The position numbers and the translations under genes were made by a program. This document shows positions 1-5,635 of a stretch of DNA of 5,635 bases, one piece after another (position 1 is the stretch's first letter; every line of letters begins with the position of its first letter). Below the pieces are notes generated by a model. It saw only the letters and a program-made list of their open reading frames with translations. It was not told where the DNA came from and made no database searches. This stretch comes from JAYZAP01 sp964645285 (GTDB taxonomy: Bacteria > Pseudomonadota > Alphaproteobacteria > JAAXGF01): NCBI GenBank assembly GCA_964645285.1, contig CAZYDR010000161.1, positions 1-5,635 on the forward strand, given 5' to 3'.

Positions 1-2212
1 GCAGCAATATGTCGACGGCCTGATCACCCAGGGTGAGAAGTACAACAAGGTGGTTGATGTCTGGGCCCAGTGCACCGAGAACGTGGCCGACGCCATGATG
101 AAGAGCATCTCGCGCAGCGAGGGTGACGATCAGCCGGGTCCGGTGGCATCGCTCAACTCTATGTACATGATGGCCCATTCCGGCGCCCGTGGTTCGGCGG
201 CGCAGATGAAGCAGCTTGCCGGTATGCGCGGCCTGATGGCCAAGCCGTCGGGCGAGATCATTGAAACTCCGATCATCTCGAACTTCAAAGAGGGGCTCTC
301 GGTGCTGGAGTATTTCAACTCCACTCACGGCGCTCGTAAGGGCCTCGCGGATACGGCGCTCAAGACCGCCAACTCCGGTTACCTCACGCGGCGCCTTGTG
401 GACGTTGCCCAGGATTGCATCATCTACGAGGAGGACTGTGGCACCAAGCAGGGCCTGACCGTCAGTGCCGTGATCGAAGGTGGCGATATAATTTCGCCGC
501 TGTCGGAGCGAATTCTCGGCCGCTTTGCGTCTGTTGATGTCGCCAACCCGAACGGCGGCAAGAAGTTGATCAAGGCGGGCGAGATGATGGAAGAGGAGAT
601 CGTCGAGGTCATCGAGAACGCTGGCGTTGACGAAGTCGTCATCCGCTCGGTGTTGACCTGCGAGAGTGAGAATGGGGTTTGTGGCAAATGCTACGGTCGT
701 GACCTGGCGCGCGGCACGACGGTGAATATCGGTGAGGCGGTCGGTGTTATCGCCGCCCAGTCGATCGGCGAGCCCGGCACCCAACTTACCATGCGTACGT
801 TCCACATCGGCGGTACCGCTCAGCGTGGCGCCGAGCAATCCAGTGTCGAGGCGTCGTTCGGTGCCACCATGTTGATCCGTAACCGAAATGTGGTTATCGA
901 CAGCAAGGGCCGGCCGGTCGTCATGGGACGCAACTGCGAGATCGGGCTGCTCGACGAGAATGGCCGCGAGCGCGCTCGCCACCGGGTTCCCTACGGTACC
1001 CGCTTGCTCGCCGACGAAGGTGATACGGTGGCCAAGGGCGACCGGGTCGCCGAGTGGGACCCCTATACCCTGCCGATCATCACCGAGAGCGAGGGCACGG
1101 CCAACTACGTCGATATGATCGAAGGCGTGTCGTACCGTGACGTGATGGACGAGGCCACCGGCATTTCCAACAAGGTGGTGGTTGACTGGAAGCAGCAGCC
1201 GCGCGGCGCCGATCTTCGCCCGCGCATTACCCTGCGGGGCGCCGATGGTGAGGTGGTCCACCTGCCGAGCGGATTGGAAGCCCGTTATTTCATGACCACG
1301 GACGCGATTCTCAGTGTCCAGGATGGTGGCCAGGTTCATGCCGGCGACGTGTTAGCGCGTATTCCGCGTGAATCGTCGAAGACCCGTGACATCACCGGTG
1401 GTCTGCCGCGGGTCGCCGAGTTGTTCGAGGCCCGCAAGCCGAAGGATTTTTCGATCATTGCCGAGGCCGCCGGCCGGGTCGAGTTCGGCAAGGATTACAA
1501 GTCCAAGCAGCGCATTTACATCCAACCGGACGAGGAGGGCGCCGAGACCACCGAATACCTCTTCCCTAAGGTCAAGCACATCACCGTCCAGGAGGGCGAC
1601 CATGTGGACAAGGGCGATCTGCTGATGGATGGCAGCGCCGTGCCTCATGACATCCTCAAGGTGCTTGGAGTTGAGGCCCTGGCCAACTACCTGATCTCGG
1701 AGATCCAGGAGGTCTACCGACTCCAGGGCGTGACCATCAACGACAAGCACATCGAGGTGATTTGCCGCCAGATGTTGCAGAAGGTCGAAGTCCATGAGCC
1801 TGGCGAGACCACCTACCTGGTCGGCGAGCAGGTTGATCGCCGCGAGTTCGATGGTGTCAATGCCAAGACCGTGGCCGAAGGCCGTAAGCCGGCGACCGCG
1901 TTCCCGGTGCTTCAGGGCATCACCAAGGCGTCCCTGCAGACCGGATCGTTCATCTCGGCGGCGTCGTTCCAGGAGACCACGCGGGTGCTCACGGAAGCGG
2001 CGGTTGCCGGTCGTGTTGACCAGCTGGCCGGCCTCAAGGAGAACGTCATCGTTGGCCGCCTGATCCCGGCGGGTACGGGTAATGTCATGGCGCGGCTTCG
2101 GGAAGTCGCCACTAGCCGCGATAACGAGCTTGAGGAGCGGGCTCGCAAGGACAGCGAAGCGATGGCTATTACAGACGGCGAGGCCTCGGAAGAGGAAGCC
2201 CAGATCGCCTGA
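1..2212 (+). CDS. rpoC: DNA-directed RNA polymerase subunit beta' (RpoC), 3' part
   Basis: This is the C-terminal 736 residues of the RNA polymerase beta' subunit. The reading frame is open from base 2 (QQYVDGLITQGEKYNKV...), so the GTG at 50 is an internal valine and the gene starts outside the window. The family is usually about 1400 aa, so roughly the first 650-660 residues are missing, including the NADFDGD catalytic Mg site. Visible landmarks are the bridge helix (GARKGLADTALKTANSGYL..., bases 329-415), the second zinc site with cysteines at 437, 659, 680 and 689 (the last three spaced C-X6-C-X2-C), and the trigger-loop start (LTMRTFHIGG, from about 785). A long insertion of the SI3 type known from proteobacteria splits the trigger loop, which resumes at TRDITGGLPRVAELFEARKPK (about 1379-1441). 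The conserved C-terminal block GITKASL...LIPAGTG (about 1915-2080) is followed by a lineage-specific charged, acidic tail. The TGA stop is followed by a likely terminator. No frameshift or missing key residue was seen. Confidence 0.98.
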   Translation, partial: QQYVDGLITQGEKYNKVVDVWAQCTENVADAMMKSISRSEGDDQPGPVASLNSMYMMAHSGARGSAAQMKQLAGMRGLMAKPSGEIIETPIISNFKEGLSVLEYFNSTHGARKGLADTALKTANSGYLTRRLVDVAQDCIIYEEDCGTKQGLTVSAVIEGGDIISPLSERILGRFASVDVANPNGGKKLIKAGEMMEEEIVEVIENAGVDEVVIRSVLTCESENGVCGKCYGRDLARGTTVNIGEAVGVIAAQSIGEPGTQLTMRTFHIGGTAQRGAEQSSVEASFGATMLIRNRNVVIDSKGRPVVMGRNCEIGLLDENGRERARHRVPYGTRLLADEGDTVAKGDRVAEWDPYTLPIITESEGTANYVDMIEGVSYRDVMDEATGISNKVVVDWKQQPRGADLRPRITLRGADGEVVHLPSGLEARYFMTTDAILSVQDGGQVHAGDVLARIPRESSKTRDITGGLPRVAELFEARKPKDFSIIAEAAGRVEFGKDYKSKQRIYIQPDEEGAETTEYLFPKVKHITVQEGDHVDKGDLLMDGSAVPHDILKVLGVEALANYLISEIQEVYRLQGVTINDKHIEVICRQMLQKVEVHEPGETTYLVGEQVDRREFDGVNAKTVAEGRKPATAFPVLQGITKASLQTGSFISAASFQETTRVLTEAAVAGRVDQLAGLKENVIVGRLIPAGTGNVMARLREVATSRDNELEERARKDSEAMAITDGEASEEEAQIA

Positions 2213-2218
2213 TTCTGA

Positions 2219-2250
2219 CGAGAGAGTCGCCGTCTGTGGCAGCTCTCTCG
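2219..2250 (+). other. Inverted repeat just after rpoC, no U-tract
   Basis: The arms CGAGAGAG (2219-2226) and CTCTCTCG (2243-2250) pair perfectly. The stem can continue through a T-G wobble and one C-A mismatch into GCC/GGC (2229-2231 with 2238-2240), closing a 6-nt loop. It begins seven bases after the rpoC stop. No T-run follows (ACAACCTT), so it is unlikely to terminate transcription by itself. It may instead protect the 3' end of the rpoC message or help slow polymerase before the terminator at 2268. A competing 6-bp stem (CTCGAC 2247-2252 with GTCGAG 2260-2265) overlaps its 3' arm, so the two cannot form together. The structure is read by eye and the function is inferred. Confidence 0.5.
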
Positions 2251-2267
2251 ACAACCTTCGTCGAGTC

Positions 2268-2310
2268 GCCGCGAAACCACGAAAATACCGTGGATTTCGG
2301 GGCTTTATTT
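2268..2310 (+). terminator. Rho-independent terminator of the rpoC transcript
   Basis: The stem is built from GCC (2268-2270) with GGC (2301-2303), a G-G mismatch, CGAAA (2272-2276) with TTTCG (2295-2299), a single bulged A at 2294, and CCACG (2277-2281) with CGTGG (2289-2293). The loop is AAAATAC. The run TTTATTT (2304-2310) follows directly, giving the stem-plus-U-tract form of an intrinsic terminator. It lies 56 bases after the rpoC stop and ends three bases before the -35 of the next promoter, as expected at an operon boundary. The U-tract is interrupted by one A, so read-through is possible. Confidence 0.75.
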
Positions 2311-2313
2311 GGC

Positions 2314-2342
2314 TTGACGAGGGATTCGCCCGCGACTAATAT
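2314..2342 (+). promoter_or_regulatory. Sigma70-type promoter of the str operon (rpsL promoter)
   Basis: A -35 element TTGACG (2314-2319; consensus TTGACA) and a -10 element TAATAT (2337-2342; consensus TATAAT) are separated by exactly 17 bp. Transcription would start at about 2348-2350, giving a 5' leader of about 208 nt before rpsL. The bases after the -10 (GCCGCGC, 2343-2349) form a GC-rich discriminator, which in other bacteria marks rRNA and ribosomal-protein promoters under negative stringent control by ppGpp. The T-rich end of the rpoC terminator lies just upstream of the -35. The spacer contains a GANTC site (2323-2327). The elements are directly visible; strength and regulation are inferred. 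Confidence 0.8.
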
Positions 2343-2348
2343 GCCGCG

Positions 2349-2557
2349 CTCTTTGGGACCGGTGGTAGAGCTTTTGCTCTAAACACGATCCCAACCGAAA
2401 ACGGTAGACAATTTGGCTATGCCGGACGGGTCGGCGAAACGTACCCGCAAAAAGCGAACCCGCGTTGTTTTGCGCGTTTGGTCGTGTGGTGGTGTTTGGG
2501 CGATTGCAACGCCCTTGAGTATGGCGAGAGCCGTGGAATGTGGCAGAGGAATAGTGG
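2349..2557 (+). promoter_or_regulatory. Long structured 5' leader of the rpsL-rpsG-fusA-tuf mRNA
   Basis: About 208 nt separate the predicted start of transcription from the rpsL ATG, and no recognised gene lies in between. Potential structures are a 5'-terminal hairpin with TTGGGA (2353-2358) pairing TCCCAA (2389-2394) around TAGAGC-TTTT-GCTCTA (2366-2381); a small ACCG-AAAA-CGGT hairpin (2394-2405) sharing one base with it; CGGGT (2427-2431) with ACCCG (2443-2447), which competes with GCCG (2421-2424) pairing CGGC (2432-2435); CGCG (2461-2464) with CGCG (2473-2476); and GGGCG (2498-2502) with CGCCC (2510-2514). No stem is followed by a clear U-tract, so a simple attenuator is not apparent. 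The ribosome-binding site AGAGGA (2545-2550) is unpaired in these models. A leader role in autoregulation is possible but unproven; no known leader family was recognised. Confidence 0.5.
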
Positions 2558-2929
2558 ATGCCAACGATTAATCAGTTAATTCGCAAGCCGCGCGCGCGCG
2601 CCGTGGCGAGGACTAAGGTTCCCGCCATGCAGGCGTGCCCCCAGAAGCGCGGGGTTTGCACCCGGGTTTATACCACCACGCCGAAGAAGCCGAACTCGGC
2701 CCTACGTAAAGTAGCGCGGGTGCGCCTGACCAACGGGTTCGAAGTCACCAGCTACATTCCTGGCGAGGGCCATAACCTGCAAGAGCACTCGGTAGTGCTG
2801 ATCCGTGGCGGTCGCGTCAAGGATCTGCCCGGTGTGCGTTATCACGTCATTCGCGGAACACTCGACACCCAGGGTGTCGGTGACCGCCGCCAGCGCCGTT
2901 CGAAATACGGCGCCAAGCGACCGAAGTAG
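2558..2929 (+). CDS. rpsL: 30S ribosomal protein S12
   Basis: S12 sits near the decoding centre of the 30S subunit and helps control translational accuracy. The 123-residue product matches the family along its length, including CPQKRGVCTRVYTTTPKKPNSALRK (residues 27-51), LTNGFEVTSYIPGEGHNLQEHS (57-78), GGRVKDLPGVRYH (84-96) and the basic end RSKYGAKRPK. Lys43 and Lys88, common sites of streptomycin-resistance mutations, are wild type, which predicts a sensitive ribosome. Asp89, methylthiolated by RimO in E. coli, is present. The ATG is supported by the MPTINQL start and by AGAGGA (2545-2550) seven bases upstream. It is one residue shorter than the 124-aa E. coli protein, lacking the final Ala. 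It is the first gene of the operon, and rpsG follows after 13 nt. Confidence 0.99.
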   Translation: MPTINQLIRKPRARAVARTKVPAMQACPQKRGVCTRVYTTTPKKPNSALRKVARVRLTNGFEVTSYIPGEGHNLQEHSVVLIRGGRVKDLPGVRYHVIRGTLDTQGVGDRRQRRSKYGAKRPK

Positions 2930-2933
2930 GGGA
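2928..2933 (+). promoter_or_regulatory. Ribosome-binding site of rpsG, overlapping the rpsL stop codon
   Basis: AGGGGA overlaps the last two bases of the rpsL TAG and lies nine bases before the ATG at 2943. It fixes the rpsG start there rather than at any upstream in-frame GTG, and suggests translational coupling: ribosomes finishing rpsL uncover or occupy the rpsG site. Confidence 0.75.
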
Positions 2934-2942
2934 ACCAGTACG

Positions 2943-3413
2943 ATGTCGCGCCGCCGCGCCGCTGAAAAGCGGGATATTCTGCCCGATCCGAAATATGGAG
3001 ACATGGTCGTCAGCAAGTTCATGAACTCGCTTATGTACGCGGGCCGCAAGTCGGCCGCCGAGCGAATTCTCTACGGCGCCTTCGATCTGATCGAAAGCCG
3101 CACCGGCCAGGACCCGGTCAAGGTGTTCCACCAGGCCATCGATAACGTCAAGCCGACCATCGAAGTACGCTCCCGTCGTGTCGGTGGCGCCACCTACCAG
3201 ATCCCCGTCGAGGTTCGCACCAACCGGCGCCAGGCGCTGGCCATCCGCTGGATTATCGGTGTCAGCCGTAGCCGTGGTGAAAACACCATGGTGGAGCGCT
3301 TTGCCGGGGAATTGCTTGATGCCGCGTCGGAACGTGGCGCTTCGGTGAAGAAGCGTGAAGACACCCACCGCATGGCGGAAGCCAATAAGGCATTCTCGCA
3401 CTACCGCTGGTAG
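2943..3413 (+). CDS. rpsG: 30S ribosomal protein S7
   Basis: S7 is a primary 16S rRNA-binding protein that starts assembly of the 30S head and lies near the E site and mRNA exit. The 156-residue product has the usual bacterial length and landmarks: the basic start MSRRRAAEKRDILPDPKYGD, KFMNSLMYAGRKSAAERI (residues 23-40), the beta-hairpin region EVRSRRVGGATYQIPVEVR, RRQALAIRWI, and the C-terminal EANKAFSHYRW. The frame is open upstream to a GTG at 2805, but that region is inside rpsL and has no S7 similarity. ATG 2943 gives the canonical N-terminus and has a good ribosome-binding site. In E. coli S7 is the autogenous translational repressor of this operon and binds the rpsL-rpsG spacer. Here that spacer is only 13 nt, so any such control must use a different site. 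Confidence 0.98.
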   Translation: MSRRRAAEKRDILPDPKYGDMVVSKFMNSLMYAGRKSAAERILYGAFDLIESRTGQDPVKVFHQAIDNVKPTIEVRSRRVGGATYQIPVEVRTNRRQALAIRWIIGVSRSRGENTMVERFAGELLDAASERGASVKKREDTHRMAEANKAFSHYRW

Positions 3414-3443
3414 CGCGCGACTTTATCGCAAGGTATTCGGACT

Positions 3444-5519
3444 ATGGCCCGCACTACTCCGCTTGAGCGTTATCGCAACATCGGCATCATGGCTCACATT
3501 GATGCCGGTAAGACGACGACCACCGAGCGCATTCTCTATTACACTGGCCGCTCCTATAAGATTGGTGAGGTGCATGAAGGCACCGCGACCATGGATTGGA
3601 TGGAGCAGGAGCAGGAGCGCGGCATCACCATTACGTCCGCGGCGACCACTTGTGACTGGCGCGACCATCGGATCAACATCATCGACACCCCGGGTCATGT
3701 CGACTTCACTATCGAGGTCGAGCGCTCGCTACGGGTGCTCGACGGCGCTGTCGCGGTATTCGATTCGGTGGCTGGCGTCGAGCCTCAGTCGGAGACCGTG
3801 TGGCGCCAGGCCGACCGCTACGGCGTGCCGCGCATTTGCTTCATCAACAAGATGGATCGCATCGGCGCCGACTTCTTCCGTTGCGTTGATATGATCATCG
3901 ACCGCCTTGGTGCGTCACCGCTGGTTATGCAGCTTCCCATCGGCTCGGAAGCTGAATTCGTCGGGGTTGTCGATCTGGTTACCATGCGCGCCATTGTCTG
4001 GAAGGACGAAAATCTCGGCGCCGAATTCGTTGACCAGGACATTCCAGCCGAGCTTGCCGATCAGGCCGCCGACTATCGCCATCGTCTGATCGAGGCGGCT
4101 GTCGAACTCGACGATGATGTCCTTGAGGCCTACCTCGGTGGCGACGAACCCGACGACGCGACCCTGCGTGAATGCATCCGCAAGGGCGCTGTCAGTGGTA
4201 ACTTTATCCCCGTGCTTACCGGTTCCGCGTTCAAGAACAAAGGCGTCCAGCCGTTGCTCGACGCGGTTGTTGACTATCTGCCGTCTCCCCTGGACGTGCC
4301 CGCCATTGCCGGCACCAGCCCGGACGGCGAAACCGAGATGACCCGTGAGTCGGGTGACGACGAGCCGTTCTCGGCGCTTGCTTTCAAGGTCATGACTGAT
4401 CCTTTCGTCGGCTCGCTGACGTTCGTGCGGGTCTATTCGGGTGTGATCACGAGCGGTACCTCGATTCTAAACGCAGCCAAGGATCGGCGCGAACGGGTCG
4501 GCCGTATGTTGATGATGCATGCCAATTCGCGTGAGGACGTGGATGAGTGCCGCGCAGGCGACATCGTCGCCCTGGCCGGCCTCAAGGGCACCACCACCGG
4601 TGAGACTCTGTGCGACGCCAACAAACCGGTAATTCTTGAGCGTATGGATTTCCCGGAGCCGGTTATCGAGGTTGCGGTTGAACCCAAGACCAAAGCCGAC
4701 CAGGAGAAGATGGGTGTTGCCCTGGCTCGCCTCGCCGAAGAGGATCCGTCCTTCCGGGTCAACGTCGACCACGAGAGCGGCCAGACCATCATCCGCGGCA
4801 TGGGTGAGTTGCACCTGGAAATCATCGTCGATCGGATGCGCCGCGAGTTCAAGGTCGATGCCAATGTGGGCCCGCCCCAGGTGGCCTATCGCGAGACCAT
4901 CGGCCGTTCGGCGGTGTTAGACTACACTCACAAGAAGCAGACCGGTGGCTCGGGCCAGTACGCCCGCATCAAGCTGGAACTTGAGCCCCTCAAGCCCGGC
5001 TCCGGGATTGAGTTCGAAAGCTCGATCACCGGTGGTTCCGTGCCCAAGGAATATATTCCCGCCGTGGAGAAGGGTGCCGTCGGCGCCTCGACCGCCGGGG
5101 TTATCGCCGGGTTCCCGATGATCGATTTCCGCATCTCATTGGTCGATGGCGCGTCGCATGATGTGGACTCGAGCGCCCTTGCCTTCGAGATCGCCGCCCG
5201 CGCCGCCTTGCGCGAGGCCGCCCGTTCCGCCAAGCCCAAGCTGCTTGAGCCGCTCATGCGCGTAGAGGTGGTGACACCGGACGAGTACCTGGGTGACGTA
5301 ATCGGCGACCTCAACTCCCGGCGCGGTCAGATCAGCGGCATGGAGCAACGCGGTAACGCCCAGGTGGTCAAGGCTATGGTGCCGTTGGCGACCATGTTTG
5401 GCTACGTCAACAACCTGCGCTCGGCGAGCCAGGGACGGGCCACTTACACCATGCATTTTGATCACTATGAGCCAGTGCCTAACGTGGTCCACGAAGAGTT
5501 CGTCGCCAAGCTCGCTTAA
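3444..5519 (+). CDS. fusA: Translation elongation factor G (EF-G)
   Basis: EF-G is the cytoplasmic GTPase that drives tRNA-mRNA translocation and, with RRF, ribosome recycling. The 691-residue product carries all GTPase motifs: G1 AHIDAGKT (17-24), the switch I/G2 segment ERGITITSAATT (58-69), G3 DTPGH (81-85) with catalytic His85, G4 NKMD (135-138) and G5 GSA (260-262). Domain II starts near residue 300, domain III spans about 400-475 with GMGELHLEI (452-460), domain IV about 480-600 with its tip loop SHDVDSS (His572), and domain V from about 600 with RVEVVTPDEYLGDVIGDLNSRRGQI. Phe88 and His457, positions linked to fusidic-acid resistance in Staphylococcus, are unchanged. Position in the str operon and full conservation indicate the main translocase rather than a specialised paralogue. 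The ATG at 3444 gives the canonical start MARTTPLERYRNIGI; the ribosome-binding site is modest (AAGG at 3430-3433, ten bases away). rpsG ends 30 nt upstream. Confidence 0.99.
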   Translation: MARTTPLERYRNIGIMAHIDAGKTTTTERILYYTGRSYKIGEVHEGTATMDWMEQEQERGITITSAATTCDWRDHRINIIDTPGHVDFTIEVERSLRVLDGAVAVFDSVAGVEPQSETVWRQADRYGVPRICFINKMDRIGADFFRCVDMIIDRLGASPLVMQLPIGSEAEFVGVVDLVTMRAIVWKDENLGAEFVDQDIPAELADQAADYRHRLIEAAVELDDDVLEAYLGGDEPDDATLRECIRKGAVSGNFIPVLTGSAFKNKGVQPLLDAVVDYLPSPLDVPAIAGTSPDGETEMTRESGDDEPFSALAFKVMTDPFVGSLTFVRVYSGVITSGTSILNAAKDRRERVGRMLMMHANSREDVDECRAGDIVALAGLKGTTTGETLCDANKPVILERMDFPEPVIEVAVEPKTKADQEKMGVALARLAEEDPSFRVNVDHESGQTIIRGMGELHLEIIVDRMRREFKVDANVGPPQVAYRETIGRSAVLDYTHKKQTGGSGQYARIKLELEPLKPGSGIEFESSITGGSVPKEYIPAVEKGAVGASTAGVIAGFPMIDFRISLVDGASHDVDSSALAFEIAARAALREAARSAKPKLLEPLMRVEVVTPDEYLGDVIGDLNSRRGQISGMEQRGNAQVVKAMVPLATMFGYVNNLRSASQGRATYTMHFDHYEPVPNVVHEEFVAKLA

Positions 5520-5545
5520 GCGGGTTGGTGTTAGCAGATTAAGCC

Positions 5546-5560
5546 GCGCTCCCTGAGCGC
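5546..5560 (+). other. Perfect short hairpin in the fusA-tuf spacer
   Basis: GCGCTC (5546-5551) and GAGCGC (5555-5560) form a 6-bp GC-rich perfect stem with a 3-nt loop (CCT), 26 bases after the fusA stop and 31 bases before the tuf ATG. There is no following T-run, so it does not look like a terminator. It could block 3' exonucleases or mark an mRNA processing site that lets tuf message accumulate above fusA. The structure is visible; the role is inferred. Confidence 0.5.
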
Positions 5561-5591
5561 ACATACGACGTCAGGTTACGGAGTACAAGCG

Positions 5592-5635
5592 ATGGCGAAG
5601 CAAAAGTTTGAACGTACGAAGCCGCATGTCAATGT
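5592..5635 (+). CDS. tuf: Translation elongation factor Tu, N-terminal fragment
   Basis: Fourteen complete codons are present, reading MAKQKFERTKPHVN, the standard start of bacterial EF-Tu just before its GTP-binding P-loop. The gene runs off the window. EF-Tu delivers aminoacyl-tRNA to the ribosome. The start is supported by GGAG at 5580-5583, eight bases upstream of ATG, and by the usual fusA-tuf order of the str operon. The 72-nt spacer after fusA contains a hairpin but no convincing promoter, so co-transcription with fusA is likely. Whether this is the only tuf copy cannot be judged here. Confidence 0.96.
   Translation, partial: MAKQKFERTKPHVN

Noticed and set aside
1352..2254. Long antisense open frame (300 codons) opposite the end of rpoC
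   Set aside because: It is a by-product of GC-rich codon usage opposite a strongly conserved gene. The product resembles no family I recognise.
2361..2371. tRNA D-arm-like word GGTGGTAGAGC
   Set aside because: No acceptor stem, anticodon arm or T-arm can be built around it; it is explained by the 5' leader hairpin.
2341..2382. Tiny ORF starting at the ATG inside the -10 region (MPRSLGPVVELLL)
   Set aside because: Its start lies before the predicted transcription start, so it would not be in the mRNA, and it has no ribosome-binding site.
2805..2942. Upstream extension of the rpsG frame from a GTG
   Set aside because: This stretch lies within rpsL in another frame, has no S7 similarity, and the ATG at 2943 has a good ribosome-binding site and the canonical S7 N-terminus.
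2847..3401. Antisense open frame of 184 codons opposite rpsG
   Set aside because: It is a mirror frame of a conserved ribosomal gene; neither the protein nor the context supports it.
5520..5591. Separate promoter for tuf in the fusA-tuf spacer
   Set aside because: No -35/-10 pair with acceptable match and spacing was found; TTGGTG near 5525 has no matching -10.
1..5635. Mobile element, CRISPR array, defence or other novel gene system
   Set aside because: All coding space is accounted for by conserved housekeeping genes; no direct-repeat arrays, transposase-like frames or insertion-sequence ends were seen.

Overview
The window is a housekeeping segment of a bacterial chromosome: the 3' end of rpoC, then the start of the streptomycin (str) operon, rpsL - rpsG - fusA - tuf, all on the + strand. 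The proteins look alphaproteobacterial, probably Rhodospirillales-like. S12 is 123 aa and begins MPTINQL, S7 is 156 aa and ends FSHYRW, EF-G is 691 aa, RpoC carries the SI3-type insertion inside the trigger loop, and rpoC lies directly upstream of rpsL. The DNA is GC-rich by eye. Lineage is an inference from protein features and gene order, not from a database search.

Layout. Bases 1-2212 are the last 736 codons of rpoC, covering the bridge helix, second zinc site, trigger loop with insertion, and C-terminal region. Bases 2213-2557 (345 bp) are the only long non-coding stretch. They hold a hairpin without a U-tract (2219-2250), a good intrinsic terminator (2268-2310), a near-consensus sigma70-type promoter that starts four bases after it (-35 at 2314-2319, -10 at 2337-2342, 17-bp spacer), and a leader of about 208 nt with several potential stem-loops. 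Then come rpsL (2558-2929), rpsG (2943-3413), fusA (3444-5519) and the first 14 codons of tuf (from 5592). The spacers between them are 13, 30 and 72 nt. The last contains a compact perfect hairpin.

How it works together. The terminator-promoter pair appears to uncouple RNA polymerase subunit synthesis from the translation-apparatus operon. Downstream, two 30S proteins (S12, S7) and the two elongation GTPases (EF-G, EF-Tu) are co-transcribed. The coding sequences look intact, and the drug-target residues I checked are wild type (S12 K43 and K88; EF-G F88 and H457).

I see no mobile element, CRISPR array, RNA gene, defence system or novel gene cluster. The points worth a second look are all in the rpoC-rpsL gap: a cluster of GANTC (CcrM-type) sites, the GC-rich discriminator, the structured leader, and an unassigned 50-codon leader ORF. 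A further point is the very short rpsL-rpsG junction, which leaves little room for an E. coli-style S7 autoregulatory site.
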